Source: an uncultured Kineosporia sp.
Lineage (GTDB): Bacteria > Actinomycetota > Actinomycetes > Actinomycetales > Kineosporiaceae
Reading direction: 5' to 3'
NCBI GenBank assembly: GCA_937859855.1
Contig: CALMAR010000108.1
Location: 1-8,441 of the forward strand
DNA length: 8,441 nucleotides
Shown here: positions 1-6,958 of the stretch, in pieces
Numbering within the stretch: position 1 is the first letter of the stretch
Layout: every line of letters begins with the position of its first letter
The notes under the pieces: generated by a model
Databases searched by the model: none
Told to the model about the DNA's origin: nothing
What the model saw: only the letters and a program-made list of their open reading frames with translations
Translations under genes and position numbers: made by a program

Positions 1-265
1 CTTCCCGGCCGACGACTTCGAAAACAACGGATACTCGGCTCACGATCTCCAATCGATGACCTACCGGCACACTGGGTCCGGGGAGATGCACATCGGCGGC
101 AGCACCCCCCGGCCCACAGAGGCCGAAATCTTGAACACCATCCGGTTCGGGGAGCCGAGCGGCTTGGAGGGGCAGAACGCGGTGCAGTACGTCCGGAATG
201 GCATCCGCGTAATCATCAATCGGGACATGCCATGGCAGAGCACGAGTTACTACATCGGAGGCTGA
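1..265 (+). CDS. C-terminal end of a probable polymorphic toxin (5' truncated by window edge)
   Basis: The reading frame is open from base 2 to the TGA at 263-265, so about 87 residues of a longer protein are visible; the methionine at 56 is only an internal candidate. The visible part has the look of a small C-terminal toxin domain: an invariant-looking His region (YRHTGSGEMHIGG), a helix (TEAEILNTIRFGEP), then a beta-rich end with QNAVQYVRNGIRVIINRDMPW and a final STSYYIGG. A helix followed by strands ending in an (S/T)-x-Y tip resembles BECR-fold ribonuclease toxins and DUF4258-like domains. That comparison is from pattern only, and I cannot assign a Pfam family. The immediately following small gene, one base downstream, is placed like an immunity gene. 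If so, the missing N-terminal part would carry secretion/delivery domains (type VII, PVC or RHS-like). Alternative: the end of an unrelated secreted protein. Confidence 0.55.
   Translation, partial: FPADDFENNGYSAHDLQSMTYRHTGSGEMHIGGSTPRPTEAEILNTIRFGEPSGLEGQNAVQYVRNGIRVIINRDMPWQSTSYYIGG
257..261 (+). promoter_or_regulatory. Ribosome binding site setting a TTG start
   Basis: GGAGG lies inside the last codons of the upstream toxin-like gene, five bases before TTG at 267-269. No ATG or GTG in this frame lies nearer to it. The site supports the TTG start and implies coupled translation of the two genes. Confidence 0.7.
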
Positions 266-266
266 A

Positions 267-725
267 TTGGCCGAGTACCCGTACGGCTTGTCGGCTGACC
301 TAACCCCCGCCGACCGCGCGGCACTAGAGACGACGTCGGTGCTGTTAGGACACGGCCGCACCCGGACGGCCGCGGACCTCGTGGTCGGCTGGGCAGCGCA
401 CATTGACCGCCTGACCGAGGAAACCGCCCGGCACGCCGGCGAGCGCGACGTCTGGAACGCCCACGACTACGTCGCCGCACTAGTGGTCCGGCGACTTGCA
501 CAGCACGCCCTCGACCAGATGGAGTCCCCGCTTCGGGAGGCCGCCACTGCGGCGATCACCCGAACCGACCAGCGGCTACGTGACTTCACCAGGGCGGACG
601 AACGGGGGGTGCTGCGCCGCTTCGCGGCCGACGACGCGGGGCCTGAGTGGTGGTGGGAGCTGGTTCCTAGCACCGGCCCGGTCGCAGAGGAACTAGCCGA
701 CTTCGCCGGTCGGGTGGGCCTGTGA
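267..725 (+). CDS. Probable immunity protein partner of the upstream toxin-like gene
   Basis: A 152-aa soluble protein with no signal peptide or membrane segment. It begins at TTG one base after the upstream stop codon, with a well-spaced GGAGG. The sequence is mostly helical and rich in Asp, Glu and Arg. Recognisable blocks are WNAHDYVAALVVRR near residues 75-88, DERGVLRRFAADDAG near residues 112-126, and a Trp cluster (EWWWEL) near residues 127-132. I do not recognise a named immunity family. The call rests on position, tight coupling to a toxin-like C-terminus, small size and abundant acidic residues, all usual for immunity proteins. It would act in the cytoplasm by binding and blocking the toxin domain. 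Alternative: an unrelated small cytosolic protein of the same operon. The next gene, an MFS exporter, is convergent, so the operon ends here. The 215 bp between the two show only weak short stems and no convincing terminator. Confidence 0.55.
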   Translation: MAEYPYGLSADLTPADRAALETTSVLLGHGRTRTAADLVVGWAAHIDRLTEETARHAGERDVWNAHDYVAALVVRRLAQHALDQMESPLREAATAAITRTDQRLRDFTRADERGVLRRFAADDAGPEWWWELVPSTGPVAEELADFAGRVGL

Positions 726-940
726 CCGTGCGTTTCAACATCTCGTCTTAGCCCCGGCTGGCCGCTTTTCGGCAACCTCTGCCGGCTTGAGGACTTCGGA
801 GCTACCACGAAACGTCCTGCACTGCAGCGGCACCTTCGGCAGCCAAGACAGACAGTCCGCCGTCTTTCTGGGCTACTTAGTGGGTCCAGTTGTCCCGTTC
901 AGCCGACGCCCCTTGCCGTGAGTGGCGCTGCTGTCGTCAG

Positions 941-2341
941 TCATCGCCGTTCCACTTGGACCCGTTGAGGGTGTCGATGCGGTGCGGTGGGGATGCGTGA
1001 GCAGGCGATCACGGCCAGCAGACCGAGCGTTGCCGCGGTCCCGAAGCTGAGTTGCAGTCCGTGGACGAAGCCGTTCGGACCGGCGATGAGTACGCCGAAC
1101 ACGGCGATCGCGAGGGCGCCGCCGACTTGCCGGACGGTGTTGAAGACAGCGCTGGCGATGCCTGCCTGTTGGGGCGAAGTGATGCTGAGAATCAGCCCGA
1201 TCAGCGGGGGCATGGCGACAGACCCTCCGCCGCCTACGAGGGCGACGATGATCGCCGTTCCCCACGCGACATCGAGCGGTGCGATGACGATCATCGAAGC
1301 GAGGCCGAGGGTCATCGCGCTCAGTCCCAGGATCGCGGGGACTCGGGGGCCGAAGCGGTTGGTTAGGGGACCGCTGCCTAGGTTGCCCAGGAAGCTCATA
1401 ACAGCGGAAGGGAGGAACAGCAGACTGGCTGGAATGGGGTTGAGGCCGAGGTGTCGTTGCAGATAAAGGCTGGCCAAGAACACTGTGCCGAACCAACCGG
1501 CGATGAAGGCGAAACCGCCGAACAGCGCAATGCGTACCGGTGCTGGTTGCAGGAGCGTGAGCGGCAACATCGGGTGTTCCGTCGTTGCCTGGACCCGGAA
1601 GAACGCCGCCAGCGCGATCACACCAAGAACAAAAGCGCTGGCACTCAGGGGATCGGTGTAGCCGCGGGTACCGCCCTCGATCAGCCCGAACAGCAGCCCG
1701 GTCAACCCGGCCAGAGACAGCGCTTGACCGAGCCAGTCGAACGGCGCTGGACGGGTTGGAGAGGGCGTCAACCGGGCAATCGCGGCCAGCATTGCGATGC
1801 ACACAGGGATGTTGAGGCCGAAGACACTGCGCCAGGTCCAAGTGGTCAGGATCCCCCCGAACAATGGACCAGCCGCGGCTGCCACGGCTCCCCCCGCTGC
1901 CCATACGCCCAACGCTCGGGCACGCCGCACCGGATCTGGAAACGCTTCGCGTACCAATGCCATCGACGCGGGCAGGATCAGAGCCGCCGAAACTCCTTGG
2001 CCAGCACGACCAACCAGCAGCACCGTTATCGTCGGTGCCGCCGCGCAAACCAGTGAAGTAAGAAGAAAGCCGAGGATCCCGGCGGTGAAGGCGCGCTTGG
2101 CCCCGAGTCGGTCCGACAGGTTGCCGCCCGTCAGCAGCAGGGCAGCGAACAGAAGGGTGTAGGCGTCGATCAGCCAGGCCGCGGCGCTGTCGCCGCCGCC
2201 CAGTTCCGCCGTGATGCTGGGCAGTGCGAGGTTGACGATCAGCAGGTCGAGGGTGATGAGGAAGAAGCCCCCACAGGCGAGCAGCAGTGTGGTCCGTGCG
2301 TGGGGTTGACCAGCCGGGCTCTCGCATATTTCGGTTGTCAT
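941..2341 (-). CDS. MFS multidrug exporter, DHA2 (EmrB/QacA-like) family
   Basis: A complete 466-aa proton-driven drug exporter of the inner membrane, of the length usual for 14-TM DHA2 pumps. After a short hydrophilic N-terminus, TM1 (about residues 17-40) carries the family motif LDLLIVNLALPSI with Asp32 and Asn37. Motif A (GGNLSDRLGAKR) is at about 72-83 in the TM2-TM3 loop. The motif B arginine (GRAGQGVSAALILP) is at 112, and antiporter motif C with GPLFGG is at about 150-163. Hydrophobic segments continue to about residue 450, followed by a basic tail ending VQVERR. The ATG at 2339-2341 is preferred: it gives the expected DHA2 N-terminus, though the purine-rich stretch upstream is only a weak ribosome binding site. 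No TetR- or MarR-type regulator sits beside it, and its upstream side is occupied by an IS256 remnant, so any original regulator may have been lost. Substrate unknown; antibiotics or a secondary metabolite are likely. A long open frame on the same strand at 873-2327 is a high-GC shadow, because only this frame has transporter motifs. Confidence 0.95.
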   Translation of the reverse strand: MTTEICESPAGQPHARTTLLLACGGFFLITLDLLIVNLALPSITAELGGGDSAAAWLIDAYTLLFAALLLTGGNLSDRLGAKRAFTAGILGFLLTSLVCAAAPTITVLLVGRAGQGVSAALILPASMALVREAFPDPVRRARALGVWAAGGAVAAAAGPLFGGILTTWTWRSVFGLNIPVCIAMLAAIARLTPSPTRPAPFDWLGQALSLAGLTGLLFGLIEGGTRGYTDPLSASAFVLGVIALAAFFRVQATTEHPMLPLTLLQPAPVRIALFGGFAFIAGWFGTVFLASLYLQRHLGLNPIPASLLFLPSAVMSFLGNLGSGPLTNRFGPRVPAILGLSAMTLGLASMIVIAPLDVAWGTAIIVALVGGGGSVAMPPLIGLILSITSPQQAGIASAVFNTVRQVGGALAIAVFGVLIAGPNGFVHGLQLSFGTAATLGLLAVIACSRIPTAPHRHPQRVQVERR

Positions 2342-2487
2342 GGCCCTATTTCCCGCCGGGTGAACGAGCCTCTCGCCAAGCTCGCATCACCCTCGTGCTG
2401 CGGGCTGCTCATCGGCGACAGGTTCCAACCAGGTGGTGGCGTCGCCAGTCGCCTCATCTTCAAGCGATCAGCCACCCAGCAGCCAGC

Positions 2488-2787
2488 GGGACTGTCGATC
2501 TTCGGTGTAAACGGCCTGGCGTCTAGTTGGTGGTGGTGGGGGTGATGCGGCCTTCGAAAGTGATCGCGAAGGCGTTCAGGGCGGCTTTCCAGCGGATGAC
2601 CCAGCGTGCCCTGCCACACCCGGTCGGGTCCAGGGACCGGGTCACCAGATACAGGCACTTGAGCGCAGCTTGCTCGGCCGGGAAATGACCGCGGGCCCCG
2701 AACGGCGCGGCGGTAGCGGGCGTTCAGGGACTCGATCGCGTTAATCGTGCAGATGATCTTCCGGATCTCGTCGTAGTCCAGGAACGG
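2488..2787 (-). mobile_element. Remnant of an IS256-family insertion sequence (3' end only)
   Basis: This stretch combines a decayed transposase C-terminus (2523-2787) with a downstream sequence at 2488-2514 that resembles the terminal inverted repeats of actinobacterial IS256-type elements. On the minus strand it contains GTTTACACCGAAGATCGACAG. Homology stops abruptly at about 2788-2805, just short of a tRNA-like repeat, so the N-terminal two-thirds of the transposase and the other inverted repeat are missing. It is immobile by itself. The terminal-repeat call is from memory of the family's appearance and is less certain than the transposase call. Confidence 0.7.
2523..2787 (-). pseudogene. 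Degenerate IS256-family (mutator-type) transposase, C-terminal fragment with frameshift
   Basis: Reading the minus strand from 2787 gives PFLDYDEIRKIICTINAIES, then LNARYRRAVR. A one-base insertion in the C-run at 2696-2699 shifts the frame, after which ARGHFPAEQAALKCLYLVTR and then SLDP and NAFAITFEGR run to a TAG at 2523-2525. The NAIESLNARYRR ... GHFP ... AALKCLYLV series is the hallmark C-terminal region of IS256 transposases, which cut and paste DNA using a DDE catalytic triad. The catalytic core upstream is absent. A valine codon usual after PFLDYD also seems to be deleted in frame, a further sign of decay. The fragment lies behind the MFS gene's start, so its arrival or decay may have reshaped that gene's promoter. 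Confidence 0.88.
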
Positions 2788-2805
2788 CAGTCTTGCGACA
2801 TCACA

Positions 2806-2897
2806 CGGTGCGCCCGGCAGGATTCGAACCAGCGACCTTCGGATCAGAAGAAGACTGGAACGTGCCGCCTGTGGCCCCTACCTGCGCCTTTGCCCAC
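2806..2897 (-). repeat. tRNA-like direct repeat, copy A
   Basis: A 92-bp block that matches 6959-7050 without gaps (67 of 92 positions by my count), in the same orientation. Read on the minus strand, its end looks like the 3' half of an arginine-type tRNA: a TTCTGA loop segment, variable-loop AGGTC, a T-arm with TTCGAAT (2817-2833 on plus), and acceptor 3' strand CGGGCGC followed by A. The T-stem has one mismatch (GCTGG/CCTGC). The anticodon stem does not pair, and no 5' acceptor strand exists, so this is not a working tRNA. The shared block also includes CTACCTGCG-x-CTTTGCCCAC at the far end, outside the tRNA-like part. It abuts the broken edge of the IS256 remnant. It could be a tRNA-derived dispersed repeat or an old attachment site. 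Confidence 0.7.
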
Positions 2898-2994
2898 GCC
2901 GCCGCCCCCGCTGACCGCCTCGGACACCAGCAGGCGCGGGGAGCCGACCGCGTTCAGTCATCGAGAGGGTCGAGCGGGCCCCGCCCGGAGACCC

Positions 2995-3023
2995 TTGCGA
3001 TCCAAAAGTATAACGGCTATACA
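2995..3023 (+). promoter_or_regulatory. Sigma70-type promoter of the padR-ABC operon
   Basis: TTGCGA at 2995-3000 and TATACA at 3018-3023 are separated by exactly 17 bp, a good match to housekeeping sigma consensus. Transcription would start near 3030, giving a leader of about 20 nt before the padR ATG. The -10 box lies inside the palindrome at 3009-3038. Seen directly in the sequence; activity is inferred. Confidence 0.7.
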
Positions 3024-3038
3024 GAGATAACCGTTATA
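3009..3038 (+). promoter_or_regulatory. Palindromic operator, probably bound by the adjacent PadR regulator
   Basis: Arms TATAACGGCTAT (3009-3020) and ATAACCGTTATA (3027-3038) are inverted repeats with 11 of 12 positions complementary around a 6-bp centre. The outer 8 bp (TATAACGG/CCGTTATA) are perfect. The AT-rich palindrome stands out in GC-rich surroundings, covers the -10 box and ends just before the padR ribosome binding site. That is where an autorepressing dimeric winged-helix protein would bind. Binding by this PadR is inferred from position. Confidence 0.75.
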
Positions 3039-3043
3039 GGAGG
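3039..3043 (+). promoter_or_regulatory. Ribosome binding site fixing the padR start at ATG 3049
   Basis: GGAGG lies five bases before ATG 3049-3051. A GTG at 3043 is in frame but overlaps this site, so the ATG two codons later is the better start. Confidence 0.75.
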
Positions 3044-3048
3044 TGCCG

Positions 3049-3573
3049 ATGCAGCAAGAAGCGCTGTTGGCGATGCTGGCGAAAGAGCCGTCGCGCGGTT
3101 ACGAGCTGCGCGCGCGGCTCCGCGCTGCGCTGGGGGCGCTGGGTGAGGCCATGAACGCGGGCCACATCTATGTGACGCTGACTCGGCTGGAGAAGGCTGG
3201 ACTCGTCACCTCGGAGCGATCGACCGGGCCGGAGGCGTCTGACCGGAAAAGGTACGAACTGACCGCACAGGGGCAGCAGCGGGTCGCCGAGTGGCTGACC
3301 GAGGTGAGTTGGCCCAAACCCGATCTTGCGGAGTTTCACCTCAAACTGGTCGCGGCGGCGTCGGCCCGGCTGGCTGACCCGCTCACTCTCGTGGATGCGC
3401 AACGCCGTGAGTTGCTGCGGCGGTTGCGAGACGCCCAGCGCGCCGCGATGGCCGAGCCGGACCGGTCGGACGCCGCGCTGCTGCTGGAGGGGATCGTGCT
3501 GCGTCTCCAGGCGGACCTTCGATGGCTGGAAGCGTGCGAACAGAGCTGGACCAGCAGAAGGAGTGGACTGTGA
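3049..3573 (+). CDS. PadR-family transcriptional repressor
   Basis: A 174-aa cytoplasmic DNA-binding protein. The N-terminal winged helix-turn-helix (about residues 4-80) has the PadR signature: LLAMLAKEPSRGYELRARL, then HIYVTLTRLEKAGLVTSE, then the wing DRKRYELTAQG. The C-terminal part (about 90-170) is predicted to be helical, with Arg/Leu-rich heptad-like stretches, as in the dimerisation region of the longer PadR subfamily. Family members usually repress a neighbouring exporter and themselves, and release DNA when a drug-like ligand binds. Here the gene is first in an operon with an ABC exporter, behind a palindrome over its own promoter, which fits autorepression. Its TGA overlaps the GTG of the ATPase gene (GTGA at 3570-3573). 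The ligand cannot be deduced. Confidence 0.93.
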   Translation: MQQEALLAMLAKEPSRGYELRARLRAALGALGEAMNAGHIYVTLTRLEKAGLVTSERSTGPEASDRKRYELTAQGQQRVAEWLTEVSWPKPDLAEFHLKLVAAASARLADPLTLVDAQRRELLRRLRDAQRAAMAEPDRSDAALLLEGIVLRLQADLRWLEACEQSWTSRRSGL

Positions 3574-4313
3574 ACGAGAGCAAGGCAGTCGTGTTGCGAG
3601 CCAGCGGGGTACGTAAGGAGTACGGGAAGGGCGACGGTTTGGTGCGCGCCGTGGACGCCGCCGACCTCGCGGGCGCTGCGGGAGAGACGGTCGCGGTGAT
3701 GGGCCCCAGCGGCTGCGGTAAGTCCACGCTCCTGCACCTGCTCGGCGGTCTGGATCGAGTCTCGGGTGGCGAGGTATGGCTTGCTGGACGCCGGATCGAC
3801 AACCTCGGGGAGCGGGCACTCGCGCGGATACGCCGTACCGATGTGGGGTTCGTGTTTCAGGCGTTTCATCTGATGGAGGAGCTCACCGCGGCTGAGAACG
3901 TTGAGATGGCCGCCCTGGTGGCCGGCCGCTCCGCGCACGCCGCCCGCAGGCGGGCAGCGGAGCTGCTGGAACAGGTCGGGCTCAGCGACCGGGCCGGTTT
4001 CTTGCCCACGGCGCTCTCCGGCGGTCAGCGGCAGCGGGTGGCCGTGGCGCGAGCGCTGGCGAACGAGCCGCTCGTGGTGCTCGCCGACGAACCCACCGGC
4101 AATCTCGACAGTGCTGCGACCCTCGACGTGCTGCGCCTGTTCGAGAGCCTGCACGAGGCGGGCCAGACACTCGTCATCGTGACCCACGACACGCGGATCG
4201 CCGCCACCGCCGACCGGTTGGTGACGATGCGGGACGGAGCCTTTGTCGACGACACCCGGCTGACCGGCGGCACGACTGGTCAGCTCGGCGCCCTCGCCGG
4301 CCTGGAAGGCTGA
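3570..4313 (+). CDS. ABC transporter ATP-binding protein, MacB/LolD type
   Basis: A 247-aa ATPase that powers the adjacent permease. All motifs are intact: Walker A GPSGCGKST (45-53), Q-loop Gln97 in FVFQAFHL, signature LSGGQ (149-153), Walker B VVLADEP with catalytic Glu174, D-loop NLDS (178-181) and switch His206 in VTHD. The sequence fits the COG1136 group, which works with FtsX/MacB-like permeases by mechanotransmission rather than by moving substrate through the membrane core. The chosen start is GTG 3570, which overlaps the padR stop and has AAGGAG at 3558-3563, six bases upstream. An in-frame ATG at 3522 lies deep inside padR and would add 16 residues with no family similarity. The permease begins five bases after this stop. 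Substrate unknown. Confidence 0.95.
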   Translation: MNESKAVVLRASGVRKEYGKGDGLVRAVDAADLAGAAGETVAVMGPSGCGKSTLLHLLGGLDRVSGGEVWLAGRRIDNLGERALARIRRTDVGFVFQAFHLMEELTAAENVEMAALVAGRSAHAARRRAAELLEQVGLSDRAGFLPTALSGGQRQRVAVARALANEPLVVLADEPTGNLDSAATLDVLRLFESLHEAGQTLVIVTHDTRIAATADRLVTMRDGAFVDDTRLTGGTTGQLGALAGLEG

Positions 4314-4318
4314 CCCCG

Positions 4319-6178
4319 GTGGGCCGCATCCTGCTGGTCGTCCGGCTGGTTCTGCGTGACCTGCGGCGGCGCCGGGCCGAGACCGTACTACTGCTGCTGG
4401 CGATCATGGCTGCCACCACCACACTCACTCTGGGCCTGGTCCTGCGCGGAGTGACCGATCACCCGTACGCCACCACGCGGGCGGCGACAACCGGCCCCGA
4501 TGTCATCGCCGCAGCGGTCCCAGGAATCCAGCCCGCAGACGTCGCCGGACTCCAGGCGCTGATCAGCAAGCCGGGGGTTACCTCTGACAGCGGTCCGTAC
4601 CCGGTTGCCGGTGCCACGCTCGGAGCCGGCAACAGAACAGCGTCCGTGCAGGCGGAAGGCCGCGATACCGGCAAGGCGACGGTGGACCAGCCAAGAGTGA
4701 TCGAGGGCAGCTGGGTCACCGGTGGAGGTGTCGTCGTGGAAGCCGCGCTGGCCGGCGTCCTGCACATACATGCCGGGGACTCGATCACCCTTGGTGGCCA
4801 CTCCTTCCGTGTCGCAGGAGTGGCTGTGACCGCAGCCATCGCAAATGGCGTGCCGCAGCATTACGCCGATCCAGTGGCCCGGCCGGGTTCTCCCGGGGCC
4901 AGCGCCCAGGTCGACGCCGAGCCAGGATTGGTGTGGCTCACGCGCTCGGACCTCGCCCTGGTGCAGCCAGATCCGAATCGCGTCGCCTACCTGCTGAATC
5001 TGAAGCTGGCCGACCCGGCCCAGGCCCAGGCGTTCGCCGGCAAGTACACAGTGGATCCTGGCCCGGTCGATGCCGGACCCGGCGGCCCCAGTCCAGATCA
5101 AGCGGGACCGCTCGATCTGCAGCCCTGGCAGGACATCGCCGACAATGCAGCGAATCTTGTGCGCAACGAACAGCGGGCGTTGACGACGGGTGCCTCGTTG
5201 CTCGCCATTCTGGCTGTTGCCAGTGTGGCGGTCCTGGTTGGCGGCAGGATGGCCGACCAGACGCGCCGCGTTGGACTGCTCAAGGCCGTCGGCAGCACAC
5301 CGGGCCTGGTCGCCACGGTCCTCCTCGCGGAGTACGTGATCGTCTCCTTGCTGGCTGCCGCCGCGGGCCTCCTCGTGGGCCGGCTGACCGCACCACTTCT
5401 CACCGACCCGGGCGCAGGCCTGCTCGGCGCCGCCGATCCGTCGCTTACCGCGTCCATCGCCGGAGTCGCCGTCGCTGTGGCCCTCGGTGTGGCTGTGGCT
5501 GCGACATTGGTCCCAGCGGTTCGTGCGGCCCGTACCAGCACGGTCCGAGCGCTGGCCGGCTCGGCGCGCACACCCAGACGGACGGGATGGCTCATCGCCC
5601 TGTCGGCGCGGCTGCCCGTCTCGCTCCTGCTTGGCCTGAGAATCGCAGCTCGGCGCCCTCGGCGGGCAGTGCTAGCGGTGGTCAGTACCGCGATCACGGT
5701 GAGCGGAATCGTCGCCGTGCTCGCGGCCCATGCCCAGCTCAACGACCAGAAGCAGCCGATATCCACCGCGTTCGAACAGCTGCGCGCCGACCGCCTGAAC
5801 GACGTCATGCTGGTGGTCACCCTGATGCTGGTGGCTCTCGCGGCCGTCAACGCCGTCTTCATCACGTGGGCGACGGTCCTCGACAGCCGGCATGCCTCAG
5901 CGTTAGCACGTGCGCTCGGCGTGACACCGAGAGAGGTGACCGGAGGGCTATCAGCGACGCAGTCCCTGCTGGCACTGACCGGCGCGGCTCTCGGCATCCC
6001 CTGTGGCATCTGGCTGTTCAAAGCCATCTCCGAAGACTTCGCGCCAGTCCCGTCGCTTTGGTCGCTGGCAGCGGTTTTGCTCGGAACCGTCGTGGTGATC
6101 GCGGCCCTGACCGCGATCCCAGCGCGGGTCGGTGCCCGTCGACCCGTCGCCGAGATCCTCCAGGCCGAGCTCGCCTGA
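4319..6178 (+). CDS. FtsX/MacB-like ABC transporter permease
   Basis: A 619-aa inner-membrane permease partnered with the preceding ATPase. TM1 is at about 21-43, followed by a large extracytoplasmic domain (about 45-285, MacB periplasmic core-like). Three helices follow at about 291-311, 332-355 and 378-402, with the FtsX coupling motif RRVGLLKAVGST at about 318-329. A second FtsX half then starts with LLLGLRIAARRPRRAV: helices at about 451-471, 496-520, 543-566 and 580-603, with a second coupling segment ARALGVTPREV at about 530-540. The second half has only a short outer loop, so the protein is asymmetric. It begins at GTG five bases after the ATPase stop with no clear ribosome binding site, so translation is probably coupled. 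Likely role: export of an antimicrobial, peptide or lipid-like compound. No separate lipoprotein or adaptor gene is present. No strong terminator is visible directly after the stop. Confidence 0.93.
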   Translation: MGRILLVVRLVLRDLRRRRAETVLLLLAIMAATTTLTLGLVLRGVTDHPYATTRAATTGPDVIAAAVPGIQPADVAGLQALISKPGVTSDSGPYPVAGATLGAGNRTASVQAEGRDTGKATVDQPRVIEGSWVTGGGVVVEAALAGVLHIHAGDSITLGGHSFRVAGVAVTAAIANGVPQHYADPVARPGSPGASAQVDAEPGLVWLTRSDLALVQPDPNRVAYLLNLKLADPAQAQAFAGKYTVDPGPVDAGPGGPSPDQAGPLDLQPWQDIADNAANLVRNEQRALTTGASLLAILAVASVAVLVGGRMADQTRRVGLLKAVGSTPGLVATVLLAEYVIVSLLAAAAGLLVGRLTAPLLTDPGAGLLGAADPSLTASIAGVAVAVALGVAVAATLVPAVRAARTSTVRALAGSARTPRRTGWLIALSARLPVSLLLGLRIAARRPRRAVLAVVSTAITVSGIVAVLAAHAQLNDQKQPISTAFEQLRADRLNDVMLVVTLMLVALAAVNAVFITWATVLDSRHASALARALGVTPREVTGGLSATQSLLALTGAALGIPCGIWLFKAISEDFAPVPSLWSLAAVLLGTVVVIAALTAIPARVGARRPVAEILQAELA

Positions 6179-6920
6179 AGCCCGAACCCAGCAGCCGGAC
6201 CGGACGGCGCTGTTCGCGCACACGTGATGGTTGCCGGCGACGTGAAGCGCGCCCGGGCCGGCCGAGCCGTGGACGATCGGAACACTCGCCGATGAGGTCC
6301 ATCTCTCACGCTCCCAACTCGCACGAGCGTTTCGGATGACCGCCGACATGATTCCGATGACGGCACACCCAGGGCTTGGTCTGCCCACCTCAATGCCCGA
6401 CGCGCGGGGCGGTTCAGCGGGGTCTTGATCTAGGCTGCGCTACGCCATTTCACAAGCATCATCGTCAACGTCACCTGAGCTCTGGCGGTCGCCAGTTTCG
6501 AGGACGCTCAGGATGGTCCGCATGTTGCCTGGCGCCCTTCCTGGCTGTAGCCAGGCCACTCACGAGGAGGCAGTAGTCGCCGCACGAGCAGTGGACGAGT
6601 CAGAATTCCGCCCGAGCTCGCGTTCCACGTCACCAAGTGGTTGCCGTCCGCCGACCTGACTGATTCTTCGTACTTGTATACGGTCATGCAAGGACTCGAT
6701 CACGGCGGACCCGTTGCGTCCCGCGGTGACTCATCTGCTGTCCCCGGCCTCATCTGTCTATCGACGAGCTCTGGACTTAGACGGAGCAAGCTAACCGCGA
6801 TCGGTCTCCTGTATGCCGACTGTTGGGGAAACGACTGCGCTTGGTTGTCGCGCAACGCCGAGGTATCGAGCTGCGATGCATAGCCAGGGATGGCTGTGTC
6901 TAACCATGAGGATTTCTGCC
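6179..6920 (+). other. Long intergenic stretch without a supportable gene
   Basis: About 740 bp between the permease stop and the hairpin. Open frames here are short, lack ribosome binding sites and carry no family motifs that I recognise. It holds an 8-bp palindrome (GCCCGGGC near 6250) and two tiny stems, CTGGCG-GT-CGCCAG at 6482-6495 and CCTGGC-TGTA-GCCAGG at 6540-6555. None is followed by a T-run, so none is a convincing terminator. It may contain decayed coding sequence. Confidence 0.6.
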
Positions 6921-6952
6921 CCTGCAGGTGCCCCGGAGGGCAAACCTGCAGG
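6921..6952. other. Strong hairpin built on two CCTGCAGG palindromes
   Basis: CCTGCAGG-T-GCCC, loop CGGA, then GGGC-A-AA-CCTGCAGG forms a 13-bp stem with a two-base bulge and four-base loop. Each outer arm is itself an 8-bp palindrome, so the arms are also direct repeats. It lies seven bases from the tRNA-like repeat copy B, on the side that would be downstream if that repeat were transcribed from the minus strand. There is no clear T-run on either strand, so a terminator role is uncertain; it could equally be a recombination or protein-binding site. Confidence 0.65.
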
Positions 6953-6958
6953 TCAGAG

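Noticed and set aside
722..751. Nine-codon frame from a GTG overlapping the immunity-gene stop (GTGA)
   Set aside because: The overlap looks like operon coupling, but the product is only nine residues; it may be the stump of a lost third gene and cannot be supported.
836..890. Terminator between the convergent immunity and MFS genes
   Set aside because: Only short stems such as AGAC/GTCT with long loops and no good T-run are visible; not strong enough to list.
873..2327. 484-codon open frame on the minus strand overlapping the MFS gene
   Set aside because: It is the same-strand shifted frame of the exporter gene: rich in Arg, Pro and His, no family motifs, while the 941-2341 frame carries all DHA2 motifs.
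2806..2897. Functional tRNA-Arg gene at copy A or copy B
   Set aside because: The T-arm and acceptor 3' strand look right, but the anticodon stem does not pair and no 5' acceptor strand or proper D-arm is present in either copy.
2793..3146. 117-codon plus-strand frame starting in tRNA-like copy A
   Set aside because: It reads antisense through the repeat, then across the padR promoter and into padR in another frame; no coding signature.
6177..6192. GAAGCCCGAACCCAGC at the permease end resembles GAAGACCCGAACCCAGC in copy B (7003-7019), suggesting a third partial repeat
   Set aside because: The longest exact match is 12 bp with no flanking similarity, which chance can explain in a GC-rich window of this size.
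4933..6393. Long open frames on both strands over the permease (4933-6339 plus, 5098-6393 minus)
   Set aside because: Typical high-GC shadows with low-complexity Arg/Pro/Ser composition; the permease frame has the membrane helices and FtsX motifs.
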